This document shows, piece by piece, positions 10,496-29,341 of a stretch of DNA of 64,000 nucleotides. Location of the stretch: NCBI GenBank assembly GCA_002105175.1, contig MCGE01000001.1, positions 2,976,001 through 3,040,000 of the forward strand, written 5' to 3'. Position numbers and translations under genes: made by a program. How positions within the stretch are numbered: position 1 is the stretch's first letter; every line of letters starts with the position of its first letter. Source of the stretch: Absidia repens. Its lineage: Eukaryota; Mucoromycota; Mucoromycetes; Mucorales; Cunninghamellaceae. The notes under the pieces were generated by a model. The model made no database searches. It had not been told where the DNA came from and was given only the letters and a program-made list of their open reading frames with translations.

Positions 10496-11129
10496 TTAAA
10501 ACACAAGAGCAGCACCCTTAGTCTTCTTGTCACCACCCAATTCGAAGTGCTTGCAACGCTTGATAGGGAGTTGCATCTTGTACTTGCACTTGGTACATTC
10601 CAAACGGAGCACAATCTTCTTAGTGGTCTTAGCCTATTTTCCCAAAGATACGTATAGTCATGAACATATAAAAGATGTAAATATTATGCTTTCTTATATT
10701 AAAAAAAAATGTTGCTTACCTTCTTGTGGAAGACGGGCTTGGTTTGACCACCATAACCTGATTGCTTACGATCGTAACGTCTCTTACCTTGGGCGAAGAG
10801 AGAGGCCTTACCAGCCTTGTATTGAGTCACCTTGTGGGGAGTGTGCTTACGGCACTTGGTACCCTTGCAGTAAGTGTTACGCGTCTTGGGAATATTGACC
10901 TATTATACACCCCAAAAAATGTAAAACAATATGGGTCAATATAGAGTAGTGGTCTATCCCTCACCATCCATCACGTAAATGTGTTATAAAAAAATCAACA
11001 TCAACATAACTATTCATCCATCCATACATCCATCCATCCATCCATCCATCGATTTTATCGATCATAATCCTAGGTCGTTCGTTGATGTGATTTATAACGA
11101 TTGTCTTTTCTTTCTTTTTCACGTACCAT
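10496..11129 (-). CDS. RPL42: 60S ribosomal protein eL42 (L36a/L44)
   Basis: Three exons give 106 residues, exactly the family length. Exon 1 is only the ATG (11127-11129), then GTACGT opens a 227-base intron. Exon 2 is 10720-10899 ([20 protein letters not shown] to PVFHKK). Exon 3 is 10496-10633 ([20 protein letters not shown] to KGAALVF). The zinc-binding CxxC pairs CKGTKC and CTKCKYKM are present. An intron directly after the start Met is also found in the yeast RPL42 genes. Residue 56 in VFHKK is preceded by TKP, where some yeasts carry the cycloheximide-resistance change of this proline, so the Pro here predicts the sensitive form. The large first intron contains a CATC microsatellite. 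Confidence 0.97.
11013..11050. repeat. (CATC)n microsatellite in eL42 intron 1
   Basis: About nine copies of CATC with one variant unit (CATA). It lies inside the first intron of the ribosomal protein gene. Confidence 0.85.
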
Positions 11130-11375
11130 GGCGAATAACCGTAAGTTGAAAGAAGGATTTACAGAATTCTGTACCTCGAAGTTTGAGTTAACGCCTCCCC
11201 CCCCCACTCCACGACCTTCCGAATCGGGTTCGTCTCGTTCACACTCCGTTTACTCATTTCAGAGAGCGGGTGTGAAGAAACAACACACCGAATTTCATAC
11301 ATGGTATGTTACGAAATGTTTATCACCGTATTAGAATTTTTTATTCTCATTACCTTCATCATTTCATGTGTATAT

Positions 11376-11418
<43 letters not shown>

Positions 11419-11985
11419 ACTGGGGGAGTCCATCATTGGGGGGGGGGTTTCTGCAGTCCAACTCGACCAGTTATAAAACTACTCAAGGAATTTCTTCTAC
11501 CTCCTTTTTTCGAGTCCAGTAGACAGGGCGATGAGCACGGAAGCCTGATCAGAGAAACGAAAAATGATCTATCTGGAAAAATTAGTCCACATACGCACGC
11601 ATCCCTGTTTTTCTAAATTTGCCTATTTTGCGGTAAAGAGAGCAGATATATGAAGTAGATCGACTATTGTAAGCAATTGAGTACTGTATTTTAAGTTTCA
11701 ATTGAGGTGAAGTGCGATTTTTATGAACGATGGAAGCTGAAAATTAAGACGACATTTACATATGTTTGAGACGCCTGTTATGATTTTTGGGACGATGCAA
11801 CATAAATTTAAGACCTAGACAGAATTATTCCTTGCCCATCCCAGTTTATTCTTTTCCCCATCCTAATTTCATTATACCATCGTCTTATTTTATTTTACCC
11901 TCGTCTTAATTTAAAGTTAATAAACTGTAGCTTATATTTCTACACAGTACGTACTGAATTTAAGCTCTTGCTTTTGAATCGTGTA
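11130..11985. other. Upstream of eL42; poly-T tract and gene-free sequence
   Basis: This holds the likely eL42 promoter and leader on the minus strand. A run of about 34 T starts near 11384, and G9 follows near 11440. Small plus-strand frames at 11101-11616 cross the homopolymers and show no similarity, so they are not called. Confidence 0.35.
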
Positions 11986-11989
11986 GATG

Positions 11990-12880
11990 GCAATTTTTTC
12001 CATTTTACATCCCGACCACGTGAAATTTATTTACTTCCAATTTTTAAATTTTTTTCGCTCTTTCTTTCTTTTCATTCTTTTCATTCTTTTTCTTCCCTTT
12101 GCTTTATCTTCGCTATTCAACTTCTATGGGGCTTTGTTGAACTTAGAATAGTATCTGGACTAGTTTAGAAGCGTTTTCAGAACAGGGACTACAACATGCA
12201 TGGGGAAAACTCTTTCATTTTGGATCTAGGATTTTGGACTACCCTTAGTTGGCGCTTTCGAGTCTTCATTAGCTTAGTTTAGTTTTAATATGTCCATATT
12301 TTGAATCTAAGTTGAATAAACTATTTTTACTAGCGCAACTTTATATTAGTGGTTGCTAGTTTTATGCTTCAATAAAAGGTACCTATTTAATCTTTCTAAT
12401 GACTTGGGCATAACAATACGTTAGATCTATCTTTATACTGGCCTCTTTAGATTAGCGTTAACCGTTCCTCAGATCTTCCAAAAATCTTACTCATGCTACA
12501 TTTATGAAATCTATATTACAATGAACCCAGCCCCTTAGTATCTACCAATATGCTTCATTAAAGTAATTCCTTTTCATTGATCATTCTATGACCCAATATA
12601 TAATAAGAAATCCATTAATGTAAATATTAAGTGAATGTCCTATCAAACACCTATTTACTAGCTCATTCTTTATGGCTAATTTCCACTAAGCTCCAACAAC
12701 TGATATGCGACTCTAGGCCATTTGCTATGAAACTTGTCTCTATTCCCACTAGCCATTCATATTTATCAACCTAAGTCGTGCCCCCCAATGTAGTATTTAC
12801 TATAAAATATTATGTCCTCTACAATAGTGGACTTACTGTATATATCTAGCTTAATATTTTTATTCGTATGGTATAATAAA
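11990..12880 (+). repeat. Dispersed repeat family A, copy A3
   Basis: It starts at a CACGTG with a T/C-rich tract (12017-12110). The core follows (GACTAGTTTAGAAGCGTTTT, then CATGGGGAAAACTCTTTCAT, then CCCTTAGTTGGCGC at 12150-12260). The 3' half shares TATCTACCAATATGCTTC, AATGTCCTATCAAACACC and CCTAAGTCGTGCC with copy A1. AATAAA motifs recur at about 12310 and 12370. No intact coding frame. Confidence 0.65.
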
Positions 12881-12894
12881 GAAAAATTGAGGGA

Positions 12895-13330
12895 TTATCC
12901 AACAAAGTACGAAATGGCGGAAGCGTCAATAGCTCTCCTGGTTTATGTTCATACCCACAAAAAGACTCGTAAATAAATCATTCATTGAATAATTCAAACA
13001 GTAAATTTTTATTTGTTCATTAATATATTAATATATTAAAAAGAGCATGGTGTAAATCCTTATCTAAGATAAACATCTATGAATTGAAAGATCCGACCTT
13101 TCCTCACTCACATCACCGTATATAATCCCTTACCTATTTTTTTTTTCAGCACACATAAAAAACCCCATTGACAATGCGCTGAGCGAGACGGTTGGGCCCC
13201 AAGGCGTCCATCCTTTTTCTCAATCGCTGCCCATCCAAAGTGCCAAATTCACAGAGCGTTTCATTCCATCCCATTAAAACCCACATTTTAGAAAACCCCT
13301 GCCACCCAGTAGCTTCATAGTTAATATTTT
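12895..13330 (-). repeat. Dispersed repeat family B, copy B2 and a short B-like piece
   Basis: Read on the minus strand, 13330 to 13130 shows CTACTGGGTGGCAGGGG, GTGGGTTTTAATGGGATGG, ATTTGGCACTTTGGATGGGC and CCCAACCGTCTCGCTCAGCG, the same order as copy B1. A short B-like core (CAAAGTACGAAATGGCGGAA on the plus strand) lies at 12903-12925. A minus frame of 66 residues crosses B2 but is repeat sequence. Confidence 0.6.
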
Positions 13331-13559
13331 CAACTCTCCTCTTCAATATACCCCACTACAACAAAATACACTGTAGTAGCTGTTTTTTCACACAAATATA
13401 TCCCTGTTTTCTTCTCTACGCACAAACTTATAGAGTTGGTGGAGAAGCATCCATAATACCCAATCCGTTCCTTTTTCATATATATATATAGACACATTTT
13501 TTTATATATGTAATACACATTTGATGAAGCTCATCAATGTAAACGTACAAAAGAGGAAT

Positions 13560-13870
13560 TATTTATAAGAAAAAGAACATATTTATTCAGAGGTAGATAC
13601 AAACGATGACAAACTATTACTAAACTAATGAGTGCTATTCTACTGACGTTCCCAAATCCTACGTCCAAAATGAAAGAGTTTCCCCATGATGTTTATTTTC
13701 CGTTTTTGAAAACGCCCCTAATTCAAGTTCTAACACTAATCCTAGATCACCAGTATCCCAATGAGCCTTGCCATCATAGCATTCAGACTATCATGAAGGA
13801 AAAAAATAAAAAAGAAAGAAAAAGAGAGGGGACCAAAAAAAAAAAAAATAGAAAGCAAAATGCGGAGCCT
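13560..13870 (-). repeat. Dispersed repeat family A, copy A4 (inverted, core only)
   Basis: On the plus strand the inverse core reads CCAAAATGAAAGAGTTTCCC, CATGATG, then GTTCTAACACTAATCC. The A/G-rich stretch at 13797-13860 is the reverse complement of the T/C tract that precedes other A cores. It lies downstream of copy B3 on the minus strand, repeating the B-then-A order. Confidence 0.6.
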
Positions 13871-13999
13871 GAATCATCAGCTTTTTTTTTTTATTATGTC
13901 AAAATATCAGGCAAATGCAAATAAAAATTAAATGAAGGGGGCAATCGCAACACCTATATGATCAAACTCTAATCTCTCCGACGCTTTTCAAGTAAGCTA

Positions 14000-14170
14000 T
14001 TATTTCAGCAAACAAAAAAACCCCATTGACGCCGCGCTGAGCACGACGGTTGGGTCCCAAGGGGCTGCCCACCAAAGTGCGAAATTGTGGAGCCTTTAAT
14101 CCCTTCCTATCAAAAGCCACACTTCAATAAAAAAAAACTCTGACACCCAATAAATCGAAAGATTTCCAAA
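14000..14170 (-). repeat. Dispersed repeat family B, copy B3
   Basis: It is close to copy B2: the plus strand shows AAAAAACCCCATTGAC, GCGCTGAGCACGACGGTTGG, CCCACCAAAGTGCGAAATTG and a TGACACCCAATAAAT end. It abuts the 3' flank of the AROM gene. Confidence 0.6.
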
Positions 14171-14275
14171 AGTTCCAGCGAAGCGCCAGAGCGTTTATTT
14201 AAAATAAAGGGACAAGATAAACTAATATTAGAATTACATCTATACAAAACTAATCTAAAAGGGAAGAAAGATACT

Positions 14276-20876
<6,601 letters not shown>

Positions 20877-23410
20877 CTACGTCCAGAGTCGAAGGGAGCC
20901 ATCAGCACCAGAAGAAAACAGCCAGGGTTGAGTAGGATGGAATTCAATATCGAGGACGCCGAGACCGTCAGCAAGTTCATGACCACGTAAAATTTTGACA
21001 GGGACAATTAAAGGATTTTGCAGCAGATCGTTATACACCATACCATAGAAGATTTGAATAGTACCATCATCAGAGGAAGAAGCAAAAAGAGGGTATCGCT
21101 TGTGGTAAGAAACTTGACGAACGGCCTTGGCATGGAATCGGAGGGATTTGTAAGGACGAGCACTGAGATCGAGATCAAACCAACAAACGCGTTTGTCGTA
21201 ACTACCCACAATTACGTTATCACCAGCAGGATGCACATCAATACTAGAGATCCATCGAACACCAGGATTCAAAGTACGGACAAGTTGCTGTTGCATAAGG
21301 TCATACACACGCACATAGATCTGGGTGGCAACAAAGAATATAGGTTTGATAGGATGGAAGGCGACTTTTTGCACAGTTCCCTTGAGGCGACGGAAAGGCG
21401 TTTGCGATTGATGGCGCGTAGTTTGATGGATAAGGACAGCGAGATTGCCAGCATCTGGCGCAACAGTTGCAAAATAATCCCCTTTGCGATGCCACACCAC
21501 TTGTTTCACCACCTGTGTATGTTGAAGTCGAATCTTGAAGCCGTACTTTGTATTTTCTTCTTCCGAGGTCTTGCTCCACTTGATCACCGGGTCGTTGTCA
21601 GAGTCGGTAGTTGGGTTGGCAAATCCTGCACGAACAAATTGGTCAGCAGTTGTAGCTTGATCAGTGGAACACAGGCGAGGAGGTACCACCAAGAGAACTT
21701 CACCGTCACCGATAGATACCGCAAAGAGCCACATATCAGCACTGGGACTCCAAGCCAAAGTATGAATCGTCGCTTCAAACTTCCACATAAAGAGACACCG
21801 TCCAGTGGCCACTTCCCATAATCGTACTGTTTGGTCATCTGAACCTGATAATGCAAAGAGTCCGCTTGGGTGGATGGATAATGATCGGATACGCCCAGTG
21901 TGGCCAATATAAGAGATGGATTCATGCGTAGGGAAAGGTCGAAGATCCTTTGGACTAGGGAGTTTTGGAATCAGTGAGTCAGGATCAATGTTGAGCTATA
22001 ATTTATAATATAAAGAAAAAAAAAAAAAGAGAGGAAGGTATGAGTTCATGTAAACCTGAAATATCATTGCTCTTTTTTTCTCCTTCCTTACTCTGTTCTT
22101 CTTGACACGAGGAGCCAAATACAGATCCAGACATCGTTGGAATCGTTCTTGAATAAATTGATTGTATGCAGGGACTTGGCGAAGACTGTTGTATTTCTTT
22201 GGTAGGTAGTTCTTAGGTCGATCACGTTCGTCCAATTCGTTCCATTCATTGATTTCATTCTTGTCAGGAAGATATTCAGCAGGGGGGTTGTAACTTTCAT
22301 CGTGTTCGGGCAATTTCATCTTGGGGGCGGCGATATGCATAACATGATCTTCGCGGGTTTTGTCGTCGTCGGTCCACAGGTTGTAAAACTTGGGCTGTTG
22401 GTGTTTGGGTTTGCGAGGAATGATACGGCCTAGTCGAATAGCTTGTACAATCTTCATCACCTTCTTGGCTTCCCATTTGGACGGGATGAAACGACTCTTG
22501 GGTTCCGGTCGAGCTGACAATGGCATCACCTCCGTTTTGCTTGTAAACCATTCCACCGTGGGTTCATATGGGTTGTAACCAGCATCAGGGATCTGTCCTT
22601 CTTGTAAACGCTGAATGATATCCAATTCTTCCGCACTGAGCACCATGTCTTTCGCATCCTTTACACTGTAGGCTGATTTCCATGAGTCAGGATCTTCCAC
22701 TGTCGCAAGGAATTTGTCCAATTCGTCACCAGTCGCCGGCTTCAAAACCTTCTTGCCATCAATATCATACCCAATATGAGGTAAATCATCATACCATTCC
22801 ATAGGTACATTTCCCACTGTGTTTTCGTTCTAGATTACAAAATACAAAAATAGATGTGAGTATACCAGAAGAACAGAATTTTCTCACTATTTCTCACTGT
22901 ACACCACTTACTTCTTCAGTGGAAGAATCACTATCATAGTTGGCTTCAATTTCAGGGAGGATATCTACATGTCCATTCTTGTCACTATATAAAAAAAAAA
23001 GGGAAGACCGTGTCAGCTGTGCTGTGTATGTGATATTAGTAAAAAAAAAAAAAACCTTAATCTTACCGTTTGTATGAGATCTTCTTTGGTTCTTCATCCA
23101 GATCATCTTCATCCAAACTATCACCTTCCAAATAATCGGTGTTGTCCTCTTCCTCTTCTTCTTCTTGAATGTCATCATCATTGGAAGAAAAATCGGCATC
23201 TTCATCATCATCGCTGTTGTCGTCGCTCAAGGTCAGTTCAGGGAACGCTTCAATTGAATCGTCTTCGTCGTTGTCATAGTCAGCATCGGCTTCTTCATCG
23301 GAAGATCCCATGTCAATAGCAATATTGTCAAGATGATCGTCTTCATGGTCGGATTCTTCCACCTGTCTTTTTTTGGCAGCTTTGGTGTTTTGTCGGGTAG
23401 ATTTGGTCAT
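20877..23410 (-). CDS. ERB1: Ribosome biogenesis protein Erb1/BOP1
   Basis: Four exons (23067-23410, 22912-22984, 22092-22829, 20877-21995) join to 757 residues. The start at 23410 (MTKSTRQNTK) precedes a Lys-rich then strongly acidic region (to about residue 120). Exon 3 is the BOP1NT domain, with VPMEWYDDLPHIGYDIDGKK and the basic RLGRIIPRKP. Exon 4 holds about seven WD40 repeats, starting HESISYIGHTGRIRSLSIHP and ending LFSSGADGSLRLWT. Erb1 forms the PeBoW/Nop7 subcomplex with Nop7 and Ytm1. It is needed for ITS1/27S pre-rRNA processing and 60S maturation in the nucleolus. A long poly-T stretch on the coding strand lies in the leader (plus-strand A run 23440-23474). It is divergent from the four-TM gene. 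Confidence 0.96.
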
Positions 23411-23438
23411 GATAAAAACTTCCAATCAAAGAGAGACG

Positions 23439-23476
<38 letters not shown>

Positions 23477-24101
23477 AAGACAAAAAAAAATCGAGAGAGC
23501 GGCGATTGAAAATGGAGAGGGGACATTCTGCTGTTTAGTGGCTTGGTCAAAGCCACGCCTGGTTTATCATTCATGCATTGACCACCCCGTAAAATACATA
23601 GTCTGGAGGCAGCGACGTTTGTGTCGGTTCTTCTAGTATCGTTGCAGATTATTTTGCATGATCTCTTCTGCTTACTGCTATTCATATTTGGATAAAAATA
23701 CCTGGCAGCGGCTAAAAAAAAAAGGAGGTATCAAATACGTAAATATACTTTTAGGGAACTGTACTCGTTATAGTTGAGCAAGTACAATAGTCGAACTATC
23801 GTGAAGAAAAATATGAGAGTAATAATTCTCTATAGGCTCATTATTTATTTAATTATATGCATAAACTAAAGAAACCAATTTTATCAGCTCTATATTTCAT
23901 GGTCCGGAGCTTTTGAATTTATTGTTCACAGGCAAAAATGAACGGTTGAACCATCTCAGGCAGTCTAGAATAAACTTTAAAACTCCTATTGTTAAATTAC
24001 TGTGGTACCTTGATTTTCACTCCCTCTCTTTTTCTCTTTTTCTCTTTTTTCTTTTTAAAAACTTTGATACCCCTCCTCTCTTCTTTCTTATATACATAGC
24101 A
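23411..24101. other. Divergent intergenic region ERB1 / four-TM gene
   Basis: About 690 bases that must contain both promoters. A poly-A tract of about 35 bases sits 30 bases upstream of the ERB1 ATG. A T/C-rich tract (24020-24085) precedes the plus-strand ATG. No coding frame is supported. Confidence 0.35.
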
Positions 24102-24847
24102 ATGAAGGTGCTATCGAAACTTCATTATATTCAATATCTTCATTTATGGAATTGTGTTATTGGGCTTGTTTTGACATGCGTTCTTATCGGTGTTGCAGCG
24201 AATATCAAATACTACGTTAGTAGTGGGGCAGAAATATCAGGGTTTGGTAAGCAATGATGGAAAAACAAAATACGACATCAGCTAAATGACCTTCTTCTCC
24301 TTTTTCATTACTGTATCTAGGTAACTTCAACGTATTTGTATATCCAGCCACTTTTGTATACATGTTTATTCCTGCCGTCACTTCCGTCATATATGGACTT
24401 TTACTTGGGCTGGATCCAAGTCCTAAATACAGTCGTTGGGCACCTTCAAAAACTTTGTCTGGATCAATTGCCTGCGTGGCATGTGCTATTTTATTGGCCA
24501 GTTTGTGGCCGGTGGTGCCTGGCGCTGATGTGATGACCGCGCCGGATGCTGCCATCAGCTGTACTTGGAAAAACTATATGAGTTGGTACGTGATTTATGC
24601 CAATCCTGAAGCATTTCCCTGGGTGGACGCAATCGATGCTGCCTGCTCTTGTTTCACAGCCTCTGTTGGTCTTTCTTGGGTGCTGACAATTGGTTGGGCT
24701 TGTCAAACCTTTATCTATATACGAAAAACAATTCTTGCACGTCGTTACCATGGTGGTGGTGATGCTGCCAGCAAAAGTACGACACTTCGTCACCAGCTCC
24801 TGCTCATCCTTACCGTGGCTCTGCCGCTCTCTCCGAACGTAGCATGA
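24102..24847 (+). CDS. Four-transmembrane protein of unknown function (MARVEL-like topology)
   Basis: Two exons (24102-24246, 24321-24847) join in phase to 223 residues. Four hydrophobic segments are visible: about 16-36 (NCVIGLVLTCVLIGVAANI), 55-80, 92-114 (GSIACVACAILLASLWPVV) and 155-190. The loop after TM3 contains two or three Cys and AISCTWKNYMSWYVIYANP, and the C-terminus is Arg/Lys then Ser/Thr. Four helices with a Cys-containing third-to-fourth loop suggest a MARVEL-like or tetraspan plasma-membrane protein, but no family motif is strong enough for a name. A short uncharged tail follows the basic KTILARRYHGG stretch. Function unknown. Confidence 0.8.
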
Positions 24848-25033
24848 AAACTCTTACAATTCTCAACAACAATAATCACTCTTTACCCCCTACCTCTACT
24901 ACATAGTTTAGTTTAATTCCAAAAATAAACTTTTTTTTTTGTATTTAAAAGTCCTTCTTGTTTTTTTTTATTCTTTATTCTTTATTCTTTGCTCTTTCCC
25001 TTTCTTATATATTGTTGTATACCGGCCTTTTAT

Positions 25034-26641
25034 ATGTCACTATTGAAACCATCCTTACGAACAACTGTCACCTCCTTCCGTATCTTGTCTACGCACCATC
25101 GCCATATTGTAGGGAAATGTCGCCATTATGTCACTTACAATCCACTAGACAGGAAGGTCAAGAAAGGTATGGGTGGCATATTTGAACCTTTCTTACAACC
25201 TGGTAAAAAGTAAGTAGACACATACATTTGGACAACGGGTATTTATTTATTTTTTACTCACTCCTTCATTCTTGCTATCTTTCTTTGCGTAATGAAGGGA
25301 AGATACCATCGCTTTTACCCCGGATGTCATCTTGTCAGAACTGGCGCTAAAAGGTAAGCTGTGGAGAGTGGGACGAGAGTGACATACGTGAGCTTTACAG
25401 TATTCACACACACACTCACACCTATGTATATAGATATTTTGCCACCCGATGAACAACTTGAACTTATGAAGAAGCACAAGCAATTCAAGCTCTCCCTTCC
25501 CGAACAAAAACAATTGGTGCAACTGGTATTGGATTCTCTTCAAAACAATCAACCGTTAGATTCACAACAATTGTTAAAACGTAAGTCATCGCGACTGATA
25601 TTATAGAGGAGCTTTTATTAACCATTTGTTTTCATTTTTTTACTCTTCCTAGATGTTGGTGGTGATAAATCTGAACTTACAGCTACGGGGAATATGCTCC
25701 TACGCAGTTCCAAAGGTAAATGACCGTCCCTTCATTTTGTTTCTATGTATACTAACATTTACTAGTTGGAGCACTTGTTTCACTAGAACTCTATCGACAT
25801 GCAATGGAACTAGGCGATGATCAAGGAACGTTCAGTTATGCAAACATGCTTTACAGAGGTAAGGTCAAGCAAACTACTTAAGAGAGCTGATGAAGAAGGC
25901 TAATGATGGCTCATTTGCTATGTAGGGTATCAAGGTACGATCAAGAATGAAGAAAAGGGCATTGAACTGATGTCTACGCTGGCGCGCAAGGGTCATCCAT
26001 ATGCACAAATGAATCTTGCGGCAATCATCATGCGGACTCAGCCGGACAAAGTCAAGCAAGCGATTCAGCTTTACGAGTTGGCAGCTCGTTCGGGAATTAG
26101 CAGCGCGTACACGGAACTAGGACGGATGTATCGGCTGGGCTATGGCGTGCATCAAGACCATAACAAGGCAATGGAGTACTTCCGGAAGGGCACAGCGGTC
26201 GACAGTGGCGGCAATCCTCAATGCCATTTTATGCTGGGCGTGTATTATTCATCGGGCCTGGGCACGACTTCCAAGGAACCCGATCAAACCAAGGCATTCA
26301 AGCATTTCCAGAAGGCAGCAATCAAGGGCTTACCCGAAGCGCAATACAATGTGGGTCTCCGGTTTCTCAAAGGCCATGGCGTGGAACAAAACATGTTTAA
26401 TGCTGCTGAATTCTTTACCATGGCTGCTACCCAAGGCTTCCAATTGGCACAAGCAAATCTAGCGAGTATGTATGTGGAAGGCCGTGGCGTCAAAAAGGAT
26501 ACAGAACAAGCGACACTATGGTTTACGAAGGCTGCTGCTGGTGGTGGTCCTATTGGAAAAGAAGCTCAACAACAACTGGATCTATTGACCAATGGAAGTA
26601 GTGGCAAGGCTGGTGGAAACTCGAAATGTACCATCATGTAG
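25034..26641 (+). CDS. Sel1-like repeat protein with possible mitochondrial presequence and C-terminal CaaX box
   Basis: Six exons (25034-25209, 25298-25353, 25434-25580, 25653-25715, 25766-25858, 25926-26641) join to 416 residues. The N-terminus (MSLLKPSLRTTVTSFRILST, then HHRHIVGKCRHY) is basic and free of acidic residues, as in mitochondrial targeting sequences. A helical region (DEQLELMKKHKQFKLSLPEQ) follows. The last exon has at least five Sel1/TPR-like units, for example AIQLYELAARSGISSAYTEL, AMEYFRKGTAV, AFKHFQKAAIKGLPEAQYNV and AAEFFTMAATQGFQLAQANL. The chain ends KCTIM, a textbook farnesylation CaaX sequence. Sel1 repeats are protein-interaction scaffolds. The yeast chitin-synthase activator Skt5 combines Sel1 repeats with a CaaX end, but this protein is shorter and has a presequence-like start, so a different role is possible. 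Confidence 0.85.
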
Positions 26642-26789
26642 TTTTTGTATAGTTGTTTATAGTCTCAGAATCCCCCATTTTATTTACTAGATAGATAGAC
26701 CCTCTTCATCCTTCTTCACCTTCTCCACAATTATTGATAATAAATCATGTATATATAATAGCCAATGTTTGTTTTTTGTTTTATTTTTT

Positions 26790-26998
<209 letters not shown>

Positions 26999-27256
26999 TT
27001 TGATATTGAATAATGTAGTCCTTCAACTATTTCATATCATCAAAAGTTATATACTCTTCATCCACCAACCAAATTCATTACATATTATGCATTTGCACAC
27101 CGTATGTATTAGAAAAGTAGCTTTCCCATCCTCCTCCATTGAACTGGCATACAGACCCCACCCATCACCAACCTCATTAATAAATAAAGAAAAAAGACAT
27201 GATATAGTATAAGAATAATTCCTTTTATTGTGCGGATAAAAAATGATGATACTAAA

Positions 27257-27932
27257 CTACAAAGTTAAAGCAATGCATTCAATTTCTACCATCACATCCT
27301 TGGGGAGACGGGCAACTTGGACACAACTTCTGGCGGGTTGATGCTTATCAAAGTACTATGCAGTGGGAAAAAAAAAGATCATGATTAGATTTTAGTACCA
27401 GTATCTGATAGATCATTTTCGTGTTATATATACCTTGCCATAGACTTCATTCATAGCGACAAAATCGTTCATGTCCTTCAAAAACACTGTGGTTTTGATG
27501 ACCTTTTCAGCAGAGCTATCGGAAGCCTTGAGAACGGCATCAATGTTGGCCAAGCTTTGAAGGGTTTGTTCAGTGATACCACCTTCCACAATAGCGCCTA
27601 TGATATGAAAAAAAGAAGCGGATGAGGCGAATGGACTGGTGTGTTTCCAACCAACCACAATGACAATACTTACCAGTGGCAGGATCGATAGGAATTTGGC
27701 CAGAGGTGTAAACCATGCCATTCACCTTGATGGCTTGGGCTAAAAAGAAAAGTAAGACGCGTTTCATATCTGAAGTATTATTGGTTTTTGTTTTTTTTAA
27801 AAAAACGTACCATAAGGACCAAGGGCAGCAGGAGCGTTTGATGTTTCTATAAAAAAATGGGCATTTATTCACGAGAGAGTTTCAGTATAAAAAGAAAGTC
27901 TTCTACGACTTACGAACAGGGGTCAAAGACAT
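27257..27932 (-). CDS. RidA/YjgF/UK114 family imine deaminase
   Basis: Five exons (27914-27932, 27811-27846, 27674-27739, 27434-27597, 27257-27355) join to 127 residues. RidA proteins hydrolyse reactive enamines and imines made by PLP enzymes such as threonine dehydratase. The family signature is complete: [63 protein letters not shown] and the catalytic Arg in [20 protein letters not shown]. The first exon codes only MSLTPV, so no mitochondrial presequence is present and the protein looks like the cytosolic Hmf1 type rather than Mmf1. A threonine-metabolising aldolase is 33 kb away, with no linkage implied. It is divergent from LSM4. Confidence 0.95.
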
Positions 27933-28637
27933 TGTAAAATAGTGTGAGAGGGGGTGGGAGAGAAAAGCAAAAAAAAAAAGGAAGAAAAGAAAAAGCTCAG
28001 GGAATTAAGATGGTAGGAGTCGGAGATCAGGTGAGTCAATGATGGATACCAGCCAATCACGCGTGTCTTTTCTCTTGACAGTTCCTGTCGCATGTGTCCC
28101 TATTTACCATACAAATGTAGCAAAAGGGAAAAACAGCAATCTCGTATATCATATTCTTTCATGAAATACTGTAATAAGAAATTATATATCACTTGTGCAG
28201 TATCATAAGCGAAAAAAGAAACTCAATATCGTGAAATTGGGCGAGCAAAAAATATTGACTATACGTGATATATATGATACGAGATTTTCTACCACAAAAA
28301 AGATAAACCACATTGATTGTATAAATTCATACAATAGCTTAATACGATAAACACTAAGGATGCCTCCAGGCTATTTTTTACCCTGAATATTTCCACTTTT
28401 CAATGCAAAATGCCCAAAAGAGGAAGGTCGATTTTTATAATAATTTGAAAAACCGCCATTATTTTGAGACTACATGACGTGGGAGAGGGAAAACACAGCC
28501 GGGATTTTTTTTTCTTTTTTTTCTAATTTTTTTTTTTTTGATCAATTTCCAGTCCTCAGTACATACAACCACACTCTAGAAAAGGCATCGAGCAACAACA
28601 ACAACAACAACAACAATACAACACAAATACAACCACG
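27933..28637. other. Divergent intergenic region RidA / LSM4
   Basis: About 700 AT-rich bases expected to contain both promoters. A CAA-repeat leader (28590-28615) and T-tracts lie directly upstream of LSM4. No coding frame is supported. Confidence 0.35.
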
Positions 28638-29033
28638 ATGTTACCATTATCACTACTACACACAGCAGCAGGACATCCCATGCTTGTCGAATTAAAAAAT
28701 GGGGAAACATTCAATGGTCATTTGGTGAACTGTGATAACTGGATGAATCTGACGCTGCGTGAAGTGATCCAAACTTCGCCTGATGGCGATCGGTTTTGGC
28801 GATTACCTGAATGTTATATCCGAGGCAACACCATCAAATATCTTAATGTGCCCGAAGAAATAGTGGATATGGTCAAGGAAGAAGAATCTCGCCAAAGACA
28901 GATGGGTCGTGGTGGTCATCGCGGCGGTCGTGGCGGCGCTGGTGGGCGTGACAATGGTGGACGTGGCGGAGGTCGTGGAGGCGGTATGGGCCGTGGCAAT
29001 GCTTACCGTGGAGGACGTGGTGGTCGATCCTGA
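28638..29033 (+). CDS. LSM4: U6 snRNA-associated Sm-like protein Lsm4
   Basis: A single-exon gene of 131 residues. It starts [20 protein letters not shown], the characteristic Lsm4 N-terminus. Sm motif 1 is [20 protein letters not shown] and Sm motif 2 is [18 protein letters not shown]. The tail (about 90-131) is an RGG-rich region with ten or more Gly-Arg-Gly units. Lsm4 is a subunit of the cytoplasmic Lsm1-7 mRNA decay ring and the nuclear Lsm2-8 ring on U6 snRNA. RGG tails in this family promote P-body assembly and are arginine-methylated. The minus-strand frame over the tail is a shadow of the GC-rich repeats. Confidence 0.97.
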   Translation: MLPLSLLHTAAGHPMLVELKNGETFNGHLVNCDNWMNLTLREVIQTSPDGDRFWRLPECYIRGNTIKYLNVPEEIVDMVKEEESRQRQMGRGGHRGGRGGAGGRDNGGRGGGRGGGMGRGNAYRGGRGGRS

Positions 29034-29341
29034 TCTTGTGGCTTCCCTTCCCTTTTTTTTTTTTTTTTTTGTATGTTTAATCAAAGATACAGTAGTATAA
29101 AAATTATCTTCCTCTCACACTTTATTTTATATACATCCATACCTTTTTCTTTTTTTTTTTTTTTGCCCTCAAATAAATGATTATTTTCTGACTGACTTTT
29201 GTGTGTACATATGATGTTTTTTAAAATTGCAATCCCGCTCTCGTTTTATTGGGTGATGCTGTGTTGATACAAGTTTTTTAAAGTCTCTCCTTTTTTATTT
29301 CTTTTTTTTTTTTTTGTTTTTATCTTTTTATTTTTTGGACC

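Noticed and set aside
11101..11616. Small plus-strand genes upstream of eL42
   Set aside because: The frames cross T34 and G9 runs, overlap the eL42 leader, and show no recognisable domain.
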